From the NCBI RefSeq assembly GCF_000621605.1, contig NZ_JHXX01000002.1, positions 1 through 64,000 of the forward strand: DNA of 64,000 nt. Direction: 5' to 3'. The translations under genes and the position numbers were made by a program. The notes under the pieces were generated by a model. It searched no databases. It was not told the origin of the DNA and worked only from the letters and a program-made list of their open reading frames with translations. Positions within the stretch are counted from its first letter, which is position 1, and each line of letters opens with the position of its first letter. Positions 1 through 8,452 of this stretch are shown here, piece after piece. The DNA is from Butyrivibrio sp. MC2021 (lineage in GTDB: Bacteria; Bacillota; Clostridia; Lachnospirales; Lachnospiraceae).

Positions 1-203
1 ATGAAAGGGATTTTAATGAGAGTGACAGGATCCATGCTGGGTCTTCCCATGTCTGAAGAATACTTATTTTCAACAAGATCATATATGAATGACCAGTCGA
101 TGGCTTTATCAATAAGCCTGAGCATGTGGTCCTGTGGAACCAGATCGTCCATGCTCACAAACTGCATCTGTTCGCGTTTTCTTTCGGTATTAGAAGTCAT
201 CAT
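1..203 (-). mobile_element. IS1182-family transposase, N-terminal part (runs off the left edge)
   Basis: Read on the minus strand from ATG at 203, 67 codons are visible before the window ends. The segment has the N-terminal IS1182 pattern: an NTERKREQ start, then FVSMDDLVPQDHMLRLIDKA, then WSFIYDLVENKYS and GRPSMDPV. These transposases are DDE enzymes that move their own element. A G-rich ribosome site (gggatgggg) precedes the start, and an extended -10 (TGGTATAAT, minus strand, around 238-246) lies just upstream. The plus-strand reading frame over the same bases is a shadow. Whether the rest of the gene is intact, and where the element ends, cannot be seen. Confidence 0.8.
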
Positions 204-297
204 AAAGGCAATCCCCATCCCCAACTTTGATACTTCTATTATACCAGAAAAAGCGCCTCAAGCCCAGATAAATACTGAGTTTCCGGCACTTTTATAA

Positions 298-330
298 AGA
301 AAAATCCACGGCAGATGCCGTGGACTTTGT
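298..330 (-). terminator. Rho-independent terminator of fruK-ptsI
   Basis: A 9-bp inverted repeat (tccacggca / tgccgtgga, 2-nt centre) is followed on the minus strand by TTTTTCTTT. It lies about 25 bases beyond the ptsI stop. A second 9-bp stem (342-350 with 359-367) overlaps the stop codon and has a T-rich tract on its plus-strand side, so it could act on plus-strand transcripts. Confidence 0.75.
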
Positions 331-353
331 CTACAGTCTGACCCTTGCAGAGA

Positions 354-2060
354 TCAATCTGCAAGGGTTTTCTTTATTTCATCTATATTGTCCAGGGACA
401 TTATTTTTTCTGTGAGCTCATCAGCATCTTTTTTATTCCATTTATGTATATCATGTCGGCATTTGAGAACAGAAGACGGGTCGACACTGAACTCCTTAAG
501 ACCAAAGGATATAAGAAGAGGTATAAGGAGAGGATCCGCTGCGGCTTCTCCGCACATCCCCACGGGAATTCCCGCATTTTTTCCGCAGCCTATAATATGC
601 CTTACAGATCGCAGAACTGCAGGATGGAAGGGGGAGTCCAGATAGGACAGGCCGCTGTTTCCTCTGTCTGCGCACATGGTATATTGTATGAGGTCGTTGG
701 TGCCAATGGAAAAGAAATCCGCTTCCCTGGCAAGGATATCCGCAATAAGGCTGGCGGAAGGGGTCTCTATCATGCAGCCGATCTCGATATTTTTATCGTA
801 AGGAATATGCTGCCCATCAAGCTCAGTCTTAATGTCTTCCACCATGCTTTTTACAGAGCGAAGTTCTTCTATGCAGGTCACAAGAGGAATCATTATCTTG
901 ACCTTTCCGTAGGCGCTGGCCCGAAGAAGGGCCCTAAGCTGCAGGGAAAAGCGCTGCCTTTCTGCCAGGGAATACCTGATGGCCCTAAGTCCCAGAAAGG
1001 GATTTTCTTCCTTTTTAAGGTTGAGATAGGGGATATCCTTATCACCGCCCACATCCAGGGTTCTGACGATGACGGGCCGGCCCTCCATCATCTCCGCTAT
1101 TTTCTTATAGGCTTCGAACTGTTCCTCCTCGGAGGGCTCTGCCTTTTTATCCATAAAAAGAAATTCTGACCTGAATAGACCTATGCCTTCGCCGCTTTGT
1201 TCAAGAACTCTGGCGGCTTCCTCAGGGGTTCCTATATTGCAGAAAAGGGAAAGCTTTTGGCCGTCGGCGGTTACGGTTTCTTTTCCAAGGTACTGGGAAA
1301 GACGGGCTATTTTCCGCTGCCTTTTTTGGAAGAGCTCGCTGTATTTATCCAGTTCCTCCCGGTCCGGATTTATAAGTGCCAGTCCCTGATCTCCGTCAAC
1401 AATGGCTGTATCCCCATCCTTTGCTAATTCAAGGACCCTTTCTGCGCCGCAGACAAGTGGTATTTCCATTGCTCTTGCTATGATGGCGATGTGGGAGGTT
1501 CTGGTTCCTTCTTCTGTGATGATACCGTTTATGTTCTCCCTGACTATCTGCGAGGTCAGGGAAGGTGGCAGATCTCTGGCTACCAGGATTGAACCCTTGG
1601 GAACGGATGCTATATCCGTGTCCTTTAGGCCCAGAAGAAGCTTTAGCATGGAATTTCTCACGTCCAGAATATCCGCAGCCCTCTGGCACATCAGCTCATC
1701 ATCCATACCGGAAAACATGCGGATAAAAATATTGCAGACACTGTCCACAGCTTCTTCGGCGCTATGACCTTCTGCGATAAGCCGAAGCATTTCATCCGAC
1801 ATGGAAGGATCGGAGATAAGAAGGAGCTGTCTGTCCAGGATAAGAGCTTCCTTGGGGCCTGCCTTTTCCTTCAGGCTGTCGGACTTTTCCAGAATTTTTT
1901 CTTTGAATGTATTTACTGCTTTTTCGAAGCGCTCTTTTTCGGCAGGAGCATCATTGCAGGTACCGGCTTCGTAGCTAAGGTCCGGGGAGGAAACAACAAA
2001 TATTTTGCCTGTCCCGATACCGGCTGAAGCTGCCACTGCTGATAGCGTATGTGATGCCAT
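354..2060 (-). CDS. ptsI: Phosphoenolpyruvate-protein phosphotransferase (PTS enzyme I)
   Basis: This cytoplasmic enzyme takes phosphate from phosphoenolpyruvate and passes it to HPr, powering PTS sugar uptake. The 568-residue length is normal. The N-terminal phosphohistidine domain holds the active-site His in TRTSHIAIIAR (about residue 190). The C-terminal PEP-binding barrel shows VRTLDVGGDKD, GLRAIR, FSIGTNDLIQY and the catalytic Cys in GMCGEAA. I place the start at the second ATG because AGGAG sits 8 bases before it and only 2 bases before the ATG at 2066. The upstream ATG would overlap the fruK stop by 4 bases, so the two genes are translationally coupled either way. HPr and the sugar-specific EII are not adjacent. 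Confidence 0.95.
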   Translation of the reverse strand: MASHTLSAVAASAGIGTGKIFVVSSPDLSYEAGTCNDAPAEKERFEKAVNTFKEKILEKSDSLKEKAGPKEALILDRQLLLISDPSMSDEMLRLIAEGHSAEEAVDSVCNIFIRMFSGMDDELMCQRAADILDVRNSMLKLLLGLKDTDIASVPKGSILVARDLPPSLTSQIVRENINGIITEEGTRTSHIAIIARAMEIPLVCGAERVLELAKDGDTAIVDGDQGLALINPDREELDKYSELFQKRQRKIARLSQYLGKETVTADGQKLSLFCNIGTPEEAARVLEQSGEGIGLFRSEFLFMDKKAEPSEEEQFEAYKKIAEMMEGRPVIVRTLDVGGDKDIPYLNLKKEENPFLGLRAIRYSLAERQRFSLQLRALLRASAYGKVKIMIPLVTCIEELRSVKSMVEDIKTELDGQHIPYDKNIEIGCMIETPSASLIADILAREADFFSIGTNDLIQYTMCADRGNSGLSYLDSPFHPAVLRSVRHIIGCGKNAGIPVGMCGEAAADPLLIPLLISFGLKEFSVDPSSVLKCRHDIHKWNKKDADELTEKIMSLDNIDEIKKTLAD

Positions 2061-2062
2061 TA

Positions 2063-2983
2063 TCATGACTCCTTTCCTGAAATGAGATTGTAGAGAGCGG
2101 ATATCTGATCAACTGTGGCAAGATCCTCTGAAAAGGCTGTGGCAGAGCCTGCCGCAGTGCCCATTTTAAGGGCTTCTTCATAGGAACCGCTCTTAAGATA
2201 TCCTGCGATAAAGCCGGCAACCATGGAATCTCCAGCCCCTACGGAATTTTTGACAGTTCCCTTCGGTGCGGGCATGCTGTAGGCCTTACCCTCTTCTGTC
2301 AGAAGAAGAGCACCGTCACCGGCCATGGAAATAAGCACGTTCCTTGCGCCCATATCCCGGAGCTTTCCTGCGTATTCCTTATATTCTTCAATAGTTGTAA
2401 GGGTTTTACCGAACATTTCCCCCAGCTCATGGTTATTGGGCTTTATCAAAAAAGGTCGATACTTCAGGACTTTTTTTAGAAGGTCTCCGGTGGCATCCAC
2501 CACGGTGCGGACATTTTTGCCCTCCAAAAAAGCCAGGATCCTTTCATAGATATCGCTGGGAAGTGAAGAGGGGATGCTGCCCGCCAGTATGAGAATATCC
2601 TCATCCTGAAGGCCTCTTATCTTATCAAACAGCTCATTGATGGCAAATTCCGGTATTACCGGACCCTGAGCGTTTATTTCCGTCTCTTCTTTTCCCTTAA
2701 TTTTGACATTTATTCTGGAAATACCCTCCGGAAGGGTGATGAAATCGGCACCTATCCCGCGCTTTTTGACGCTTTCTTCTATGGCGGTGCCTGTAAAGCC
2801 CGCCACAAAGCCCAGGGCGGTGCTGTAATATCCTAAGTTCTTAAGAACAGTTGATACATTGATTCCTTTTCCTCCGAAATAGCACTCTTCGGAAAGGGTG
2901 CGGTTGGTCATACCCGCAAGAAGCTCATCTGACATGTGTACAACATAATCGATGGCCGGATTAAAGGTGACTGTGTAGATCAT
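2063..2983 (-). CDS. fruK: 1-phosphofructokinase (PfkB family)
   Basis: A PfkB-family sugar kinase of 306 residues. The start TVTFNPAIDYVV, the ribose-like fold motif CYFGGKGINVS and the C-terminal signature SVGAGDSMVAGF, which holds the catalytic Asp and anion hole, place it with 1-phosphofructokinase and tagatose-6-phosphate kinase. Fructose-1-phosphate is the likelier substrate because ptsI follows directly. The product, fructose-1,6-bisphosphate, enters glycolysis. AAAGGAG lies 5 bases before the ATG. Tagatose-6-phosphate kinase (LacC) is the main alternative. No fruA transporter or fruR regulator is visible in the window. Confidence 0.85.
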   Translation of the reverse strand: MIYTVTFNPAIDYVVHMSDELLAGMTNRTLSEECYFGGKGINVSTVLKNLGYYSTALGFVAGFTGTAIEESVKKRGIGADFITLPEGISRINVKIKGKEETEINAQGPVIPEFAINELFDKIRGLQDEDILILAGSIPSSLPSDIYERILAFLEGKNVRTVVDATGDLLKKVLKYRPFLIKPNNHELGEMFGKTLTTIEEYKEYAGKLRDMGARNVLISMAGDGALLLTEEGKAYSMPAPKGTVKNSVGAGDSMVAGFIAGYLKSGSYEEALKMGTAAGSATAFSEDLATVDQISALYNLISGKES

Positions 2984-3172
2984 TTTTGCTCCTTTAGAAG
3001 ACTTTATGCTTATAAAAGTATCTTAACACCTATTGATAACAAAATGGAAATATTCTTAAAAAAGCATAAAACTATAGCGCAATTACGTGAATTAAACTAA
3101 AATATTTAATATAGGCTAAATGTCTGAAATTATTTTGCTGCCATAAACCCAGAGTCCTTAAGGAGGCTTATC

Positions 3173-3778
3173 GTGGAAGAGTTTATTCTGAATAATGAAC
3201 AGATAGATATTTTAGGTGAGATCGCCAATATCAGTATGGGAAATTCAGCCACTACTCTCAGTATGATGGTTAATAGAAAAGTCGATATCACGACTCCTAA
3301 TGTAAAGGTCATTAAAAGGAGCGAAGCTCTTGATGACTATGAAAAGACCTGTATTTTTGTGCAGATTCATTATGTAAAGGGCCTTGAGGGAAATAACGTT
3401 CTGGTTCTTAAGGAGCATGACGTTAAGGTTATGACTGATCTTATGATGGGCGGCGACGGAACCAATACTGCCGGTGATATCTCAGACCTTCATCTGTCTG
3501 CGGCTTCCGAGGCCATGAACCAGATGATGGGTACCAGCGCAACATCCCTTTCATCAATGCTTGGGGTTGCAACGGACATCAGTACTCCCATTGTTAATCA
3601 GATAGATGTGGAGAGCATAAAAGTTTTTGAAAAAATGTTTGATACTACTTACGATAAATTTGTTAAAATAGCATTTAGGATGACAATCGGTGACCTGATC
3701 GATTCCGTTATGGTACAATTATATCCTACGGAGTTTGCACTGGATATGTGCCAAAAATTTATGAACAAAGGAAAATGA
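3173..3778 (+). CDS. CheC-type chemotaxis phosphatase with two active sites
   Basis: CheC proteins dephosphorylate CheY-P and tune the bias of the flagellar motor. Both copies of the catalytic signature D/S-x3-E-x2-N-x22-P are present with exact spacing: DILGEIAN followed 22 residues later by P, and SAASEAMN followed 22 residues later by P. The 201-residue length fits CheC. The related FliY C-terminal domain is less likely because no FliN part follows. The start is GTG, chosen because AAGGAGG lies 6 bases upstream. No other chemotaxis gene is adjacent. The DUF4317 gene follows after 9 bases, so they are probably co-transcribed. Confidence 0.8.
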   Translation: MEEFILNNEQIDILGEIANISMGNSATTLSMMVNRKVDITTPNVKVIKRSEALDDYEKTCIFVQIHYVKGLEGNNVLVLKEHDVKVMTDLMMGGDGTNTAGDISDLHLSAASEAMNQMMGTSATSLSSMLGVATDISTPIVNQIDVESIKVFEKMFDTTYDKFVKIAFRMTIGDLIDSVMVQLYPTEFALDMCQKFMNKGK

Positions 3779-3787
3779 TAATAACAA

Positions 3788-4924
3788 ATGAATAAGGCAG
3801 AAACATTAGAGATCAAGAAACAGTTTACACCTGAAAGATGCACCATCGACCACATCTGCGCATGCCTTGTGGATCATGAAAAGAACAAGAGGCTTGTTTT
3901 CAAAAAGGCCTTCAGACAGCTGCCTGACGAGCAGATGTACAAGTATTTGGATATTTTCCAGCATACCCTTGCAGGAACATTTGGCAAGAACCTTATCAGT
4001 CTTGAGTTTCCTCTTGACCAGGAACAGCCGGGAGGTACTCAGGACTTTCTTTTGACCTTAAGAGATTCCCACTTGGAAGAAGACGAGATAATTGACGAGT
4101 TCTACGATAAGATAATCGCCAACTATATCAACGGCGAGAACTATCTTATCCTGCTTGTTCATGCCATCTACGACATTCCCGGAGTATCCTCCGACGGAAT
4201 CCAGATGGAGGACGCTTCAGACAAAATTTATGACTATATTCTCTGCAGCATCTGTCCTGTGAAGCTTTCCAAGGCCGGCCTTGGCTATAACGAGAGCAAA
4301 AATGATATAGAGGAGAGATTCCGGGACTGGATCGTGGAGGGACCTTCCAAGGGCTTCCTTTTCCCGGCATTCATCGAGAGGGATATGGATATCCACAATA
4401 TGCTCTACTTCACCAAGAAGCCCGATGACCTTCAGCCTGAGTTCGTGGAGGCAATGTTTGGAGGAATGGCTCCCATGCCTGCTCCCGAGCAGAAGAATCT
4501 CTTCGATGCCCTGGTTCAGGACAGCATCGGTGATGATGCAGACTACGATATCATGAGAAATATCCATGATAACTTAAATGATATGATCGAGGATCACGAG
4601 GGAGATCCGGAGCCACTGGAGCTCACCAAGAAGGATGTGAAGCAGCTTCTTGCAGACAGCGGAGTTCCCGCAGAGAGACTTGACTATTTTGACCAGAACT
4701 ATGAGAGGACTGTGGGAGAAGAGGATGTACACCTTCTTGCCACCAACATCGCCAACACCAAGAAGTTCGATATCGAGACTCCCGATGTTGTGATCAAGGT
4801 TAAGCCCGACCGCGCAGATCTTGTAGAGTCCAAGATCATCGACGGCAGACAGTGCCTTGTCATCGCCGTGGATGACCATATCGAGGTCAACGGAATAAAT
4901 GTTAGAACATTTATGAATAAATAA
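3788..4924 (+). CDS. DUF4317 family protein
   Basis: A 378-residue acidic, soluble protein with no signal peptide or membrane segment. It opens with ETLEIKKQFTPERCTIDHIC, followed by a QEQPGGTQDFLL stretch, the pattern of the DUF4317 family common in Lachnospiraceae and Clostridia. Function is unknown. The second half has KKPDDLQPEFVEAMFG and a C-terminal beta-rich end (VVIKVKPDRADLVESK). It follows the CheC-type gene by 9 bases and ends just before a strong terminator, so these two genes form a short operon. Nothing here shows a link to chemotaxis beyond position. Confidence 0.8.
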   Translation: MNKAETLEIKKQFTPERCTIDHICACLVDHEKNKRLVFKKAFRQLPDEQMYKYLDIFQHTLAGTFGKNLISLEFPLDQEQPGGTQDFLLTLRDSHLEEDEIIDEFYDKIIANYINGENYLILLVHAIYDIPGVSSDGIQMEDASDKIYDYILCSICPVKLSKAGLGYNESKNDIEERFRDWIVEGPSKGFLFPAFIERDMDIHNMLYFTKKPDDLQPEFVEAMFGGMAPMPAPEQKNLFDALVQDSIGDDADYDIMRNIHDNLNDMIEDHEGDPEPLELTKKDVKQLLADSGVPAERLDYFDQNYERTVGEEDVHLLATNIANTKKFDIETPDVVIKVKPDRADLVESKIIDGRQCLVIAVDDHIEVNGINVRTFMNK

Positions 4925-4931
4925 AAAGAGG

Positions 4932-4960
4932 CTGCCGTGCTATGTCGCGGCAGTTTTTTT
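4932..4960 (+). terminator. Rho-independent terminator after the DUF4317 gene
   Basis: Stem ctgccgtg / cgcggcag (8 bp with one G-U) around a 6-base loop, then seven T. It closes the CheC/DUF4317 transcript. Confidence 0.85.
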
Positions 4961-4970
4961 AGTGGATATG

Positions 4971-5131
4971 AAAAATATGTAGTTGTGATACCCGGAAGAT
5001 TCAAATCCGCTGAAAGTATAGAAACACCCTGGATATTGATATCAAGGGGCTTTCACGGCATATCCTCGCCAAAAAGCGGCTGCAGAAGTCTAAACTATTT
5101 CCGTGTTATACTGTGACAACTACATATTTTT
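4971..5131. repeat. Possible MITE-like element bounded by 16-bp inverted repeats
   Basis: AAAAATATGTAGTTGT at 4971-4986 is repeated as its exact reverse complement at 5116-5131. The 129 bases between hold no gene but contain an inner hairpin (ccct-gatat / atatc-aggg near 5025-5046) inside a tgaaag / ctttca pair. The whole intergenic stretch from 4925 to 5243 is otherwise non-coding. Size and termini fit a miniature transposable element, but I see no clear target duplication and only one copy in the window. Confidence 0.4.
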
Positions 5132-5174
5132 TACATTACTTTTTGCTGTAAGAAAAGTTCTTTAAATCCCATGG

Positions 5175-5220
5175 TTGACAAATCTATGGTAATTGTTAAA
5201 ATTTAAATGAACACGTTCAT
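5175..5220 (+). promoter_or_regulatory. tetR promoter and autoregulatory operator
   Basis: TTGACA at 5175-5180 and TAAAAT at 5197-5202 are 16 bases apart. Directly downstream, ATGAACACGTTCAT (5207-5220) is an inverted repeat with a 2-base centre, the usual shape of a TetR-family operator. The regulator encoded 24 bases further on very probably represses itself and the operon here. Confidence 0.7.
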
Positions 5221-5243
5221 AAAAATAAAAAGGATGATTTCCC

Positions 5244-5777
5244 ATGCCCAAGATTATCGAGAATTTAAGAGAACAGATAGTGGAAGAAGCCAAGAAGCAG
5301 CTGATGGAAGGCGGCTATGGCAAGACCACCATAAGAAGCGTAGCTTCTGCCTGCGGGATAGGCGTGGGCACGGTGTACAACTATTTTAAGTCCAAGGAGC
5401 TTCTTATCTCAGCCTTTATGCTGGATGACTGGTACAAGTGCACTATCAGGATGAGTGAACTGGACCCTTCGGATACAGATGGCTTTTTCAGGGGCGTTCT
5501 GGCAGAACTTAAGGGATTTTCAGAGAAATACAGTTATCTCTTTCAGGATAAGGATGCAGCCTCAGCCCTGTCTTCCGTATATACCGAAAGGCATGAACAG
5601 CTTCGCACCATGCTGGCAAGGCTTATAAAACCCGCCTGCAAAAAGGGCACCGGCAGATTTGAGGACGAGAACTTTCTTCCCGTTTACATAGCGGAATCCA
5701 TCCTGTTTTTTACCATGTCAGAGACCTCAATAGAGGATCAGATGAAAGCACTCAGGCTGCTTGCCTGTGATGAATAA
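5244..5777 (+). CDS. TetR/AcrR-family transcriptional regulator
   Basis: A 177-residue repressor with an N-terminal helix-turn-helix: GGYGKTTIRSVASACGIGVG, then TVYNYFKSKELL, a textbook TetR signature at about residues 25-55. The C-terminal ligand-binding domain is unremarkable and gives no hint of the inducer. The ATG at 5244 has AAGGATGA upstream. Its own operator lies between promoter and gene. Five genes for redox and membrane proteins follow in the same direction with short gaps and are the likely regulon. Confidence 0.9.
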   Translation: MPKIIENLREQIVEEAKKQLMEGGYGKTTIRSVASACGIGVGTVYNYFKSKELLISAFMLDDWYKCTIRMSELDPSDTDGFFRGVLAELKGFSEKYSYLFQDKDAASALSSVYTERHEQLRTMLARLIKPACKKGTGRFEDENFLPVYIAESILFFTMSETSIEDQMKALRLLACDE

Positions 5778-5803
5778 TTAGTTATATGAGAAGGAGTAGT
5801 GTA

Positions 5804-6733
5804 ATGAGTAGTTTTGAGAATCTTCGAATCGTTGATAACTTCTACCAGACATCACTGTTTTTCCCGATGCCCACTGTAGTTATCAGCACTATCTGTGAGG
5901 ACGGCACCACCAATCTTGGTCCTTACTCACTGATCCAGCCCTATTATGTGGCCGGAAAGGATTACTACGCGATGCTTCTTAATTGCCGTAATTCTTCCAA
6001 CACCGCCCAGAATATCTTAAGAACCGGCAAGTGTGCCATCAATTTTATCGACGACAATCCCAAGACCTTCAAAGAGGCAGTGAAGCTCTCATGGCCCGGG
6101 GATAAGCCATCAGAGAAGATGCCCAAATGTAATTTCAAATTGGAAAAGAGCCTTATTCAGGAGGAGAATCCCAGCGACATCCGTCCTATGGTAATGACAG
6201 ATGCCATCGAGGTTCTGGAGTGTACCTGGATGAGAGAGCTGGACGGTGCCGACAAGGATCAGCCCGGCGTTCTTGAGGGCTATGAGGGACCTTATCATGA
6301 TTTCAACGGAATCACCAGTAAGTTCGGAGCTCATTTCATTCTTAGAATAGACAAGATCCTTATGAAAAAGAAATATTCCGATGCCATTATCAACGGCGTA
6401 AAGGCCGGAGACTTCCCGCCTCTTCCCGTGGACTACGGCTACAGGGATTCCAAGAACTTCTGGTTCCACAGGAAAAAGCGCATGAGAGCGGAGCTTTTAC
6501 AGGTTAGGGAGGCTTCACTTTCATCTGTGAGATATGCGGCAGACAGGGCAGACGACAAGATCAAATTCACCGATGACGCCCTTAAATGCCTTCTGGGAGT
6601 GCCCAGAGTATTCCTTCCCGCAGCCCTTAAGGGATGTGTAGAGTGGGCAAGAGAGAACAATGTAGAACTTGTAACCGAAGAGCACATGAAGATAATCAAC
6701 GACAAGCGTGCTCAGGAAAAGAAAAAGAAATAA
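5804..6733 (+). CDS. Flavin-reductase-like (FMN-binding split barrel) protein with a C-terminal PCP_red-like domain
   Basis: Residues 1-200 look like the flavin reductase/FMN-binding split barrel: LFFPMPTVVISTICEDGTTN, then a core with LLNCRNSSNTAQNI and GKCAINFI. The last 60 residues (DDALKCLLGVPRVF, then CVEWARENNVELVTEEHM) resemble the small helical PCP_red domain known from protochlorophyllide reductase subunits and various redox proteins. That second assignment is tentative. I use the ATG with AGGAG 7-8 bases upstream, giving 309 residues; an ATG 18 bases earlier lacks a ribosome site. It is the second gene of the TetR-led operon, so an NAD(P)H- or flavin-linked reduction is likely. The substrate is unknown. 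Confidence 0.65.
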   Translation: MSSFENLRIVDNFYQTSLFFPMPTVVISTICEDGTTNLGPYSLIQPYYVAGKDYYAMLLNCRNSSNTAQNILRTGKCAINFIDDNPKTFKEAVKLSWPGDKPSEKMPKCNFKLEKSLIQEENPSDIRPMVMTDAIEVLECTWMRELDGADKDQPGVLEGYEGPYHDFNGITSKFGAHFILRIDKILMKKKYSDAIINGVKAGDFPPLPVDYGYRDSKNFWFHRKKRMRAELLQVREASLSSVRYAADRADDKIKFTDDALKCLLGVPRVFLPAALKGCVEWARENNVELVTEEHMKIINDKRAQEKKKK

Positions 6734-6747
6734 GAGGAGAGAAAATT

Positions 6748-7593
6748 ATGAAAGTTGTACTTGCAGGCGCTTACGGCAATCTTGGCGCGGATATTTTCAG
6801 ATCATTAGTTAAAGAGGGACACGAGGTTGTGGCCCTGGATATGGCTCAGAGAGACATCGGAGTTGATAAGAACTTTACCTTCAGGAAGGTGGATGTTACC
6901 AACCCTGAGACCCTGAAGGGAACCTGCGACGGAGCAGACGTTGTCATCACAACCGTAGGTCTTACCAAGACTTCAGCAACAGTTACCAACTACGAGATCG
7001 ACTATCAGGGCAATCTCAATCTTCTGAATGAGGCTAAAAAGGCAGGAGTTAAGAACTTTACTTACATCTCCGTGATCAAGGCTGACAAGGCTCCCGATGT
7101 GCCCATGCTTCATGCAAAATACCTTTTTGAGGAGGAGCTCAAAAAGAGCGGCCTTACCTATGTTATCCACCGTCCTACAGGCTACTTCTACGATATCGTG
7201 AAGGTATTCCGTCCCATGGTAGAAAAGGGCCAGGTCACACTTCTTGGAAAGAAGCCTGTTCACGCCAATGTTATCTCCACTGAGGACTTCGGTGAGTTCA
7301 TCGTTAAGCACATGATGGATGAGAACAAGAGCTACAACGTAGGCGGAAAAGAGACCTACTCCTACGAAGAGATCGCAAATATGTGCTTCGAGGCAGCAGG
7401 CAAGCCAGCTGTTATAAAGAGAGCTCCCGAGTGGCTCTTTGATGTTCTTGCCTTTGTTAACAAGCTCAAGAAAAACGGTAAGGAAGCTATCCTTAAGTTC
7501 TCCAAGTGGACCCTCACAGAGGAGATGGTGGGAGATACAACCTACGGCGATATGAGCTTCAAGCAGTATATCAAGGACAGCTTCAAGGCCTGA
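6748..7593 (+). CDS. NAD(P)-binding, NmrA/SDR-like protein
   Basis: A 281-residue atypical short-chain dehydrogenase-like protein. The Rossmann nucleotide motif GAYGNLGADIF is at residues 6-16, followed by VVALDMAQRD, DVVITTVGLT and FTYISVIKAD. HAKYLFEEELKKSGLTYVIH is typical of NmrA-like members. The classical YxxxK site is not clear, so it may bind NAD(P)H as a sensor or reduce an unusual substrate. GAGGAGAG precedes the ATG, 14 bases after the flavin protein stop. It lies between a flavin reductase-like gene and a DUF1295 membrane reductase-like gene, suggesting one redox pathway. Confidence 0.75.
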   Translation: MKVVLAGAYGNLGADIFRSLVKEGHEVVALDMAQRDIGVDKNFTFRKVDVTNPETLKGTCDGADVVITTVGLTKTSATVTNYEIDYQGNLNLLNEAKKAGVKNFTYISVIKADKAPDVPMLHAKYLFEEELKKSGLTYVIHRPTGYFYDIVKVFRPMVEKGQVTLLGKKPVHANVISTEDFGEFIVKHMMDENKSYNVGGKETYSYEEIANMCFEAAGKPAVIKRAPEWLFDVLAFVNKLKKNGKEAILKFSKWTLTEEMVGDTTYGDMSFKQYIKDSFKA

Positions 7594-7630
7594 TCGGTCC
7601 GTTAGAAATAATTAATAGAGAGGATAAGAT

Positions 7631-8434
7631 ATGTTCTGGAATTTATTACTTATTATCTGCATTGTATGTGCGATTTTATCATCTGTTGGATTTATCAAAT
7701 ACGTTTACTTTTTATCCATCGGTTATGGCTTTGCCATTGCCGGAGGCGGATTGACAATTCTTGTACTTGCCCTTAAAAACGGCTGGACCGACGGCGTTTT
7801 ATGGCTTGCCATCCTTCAGGCAGTTCTTTTTGTGGCCTACGGAGCAAGACTTTCAGGCTTCCTCCTTGTAAGAGAGTTTAAGAGCGCCGGCTTCCAGAAG
7901 GCTGCCCAAACTGAAATTGAGGGCTTCAAAAAGCTCCCTATCTTCGTAAGCACTCCCATCTGGCTCTGCGTTGCTGTTCTTTACACAGCCCAGGTGAGCC
8001 CTATGCTCTACAGATACGCTAACGGCTCCAAGGATGTGACCCTTCCTGTTATCGGCATCGTTATTTCTGTGCTGGGACTTTTACTGGAGTCTCTTGCAGA
8101 TAAGCAGAAATCCGAGCAGAAGAAGGTTAACCCCAAGATGGTAGCTACCCAGGGACTTTACAAGATCGTAAGATGCCCCAACTACCTTGGGGAGATCATC
8201 TTCTGGACAGGAGTATTCATCAGCGGAATCACAACCTACACAGGAATCGGCCAGTGGCTTATGGCTATCATCGCTTATGTCTGCATCGTTTATATCATGT
8301 TCAACGGTGCTCAGCGACTTGAGAAGAGACAGATGGCCCGCTACGGAAATGACAAGGAATACAACGACTACGCCGACAAGACACCTATCATTATTCCTTT
8401 CCTTCCCATCTATCATCTGAATAAAAAGGCATGA
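7631..8434 (+). CDS. DUF1295 / steroid 5-alpha-reductase-like membrane protein
   Basis: A 267-residue polytopic membrane protein with about six hydrophobic segments. The C-terminal half carries the DUF1295 pattern: KMVATQGLYKIVRCPNYLGE (residues about 167-186), then EYNDYADKTPIIIPFLP near the end. Family members are related to steroid 5-alpha-reductases and isoprenylcysteine methyltransferases and act on hydrophobic substrates at the membrane. The ATG follows AGAGAGGATAAGAT. It continues the TetR-led operon. The substrate cannot be told from sequence; a membrane lipid or quinone-like molecule is a guess. Confidence 0.8.
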   Translation: MFWNLLLIICIVCAILSSVGFIKYVYFLSIGYGFAIAGGGLTILVLALKNGWTDGVLWLAILQAVLFVAYGARLSGFLLVREFKSAGFQKAAQTEIEGFKKLPIFVSTPIWLCVAVLYTAQVSPMLYRYANGSKDVTLPVIGIVISVLGLLLESLADKQKSEQKKVNPKMVATQGLYKIVRCPNYLGEIIFWTGVFISGITTYTGIGQWLMAIIAYVCIVYIMFNGAQRLEKRQMARYGNDKEYNDYADKTPIIIPFLPIYHLNKKA

Positions 8435-8452
8435 TCTATGGAGGGTAAAAAG

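Noticed and set aside
345..1169. Plus-strand open frame of 274 codons opposite ptsI
   Set aside because: ptsI on the minus strand has complete family motifs and a ribosome site; this frame has no recognisable domain and no good start.
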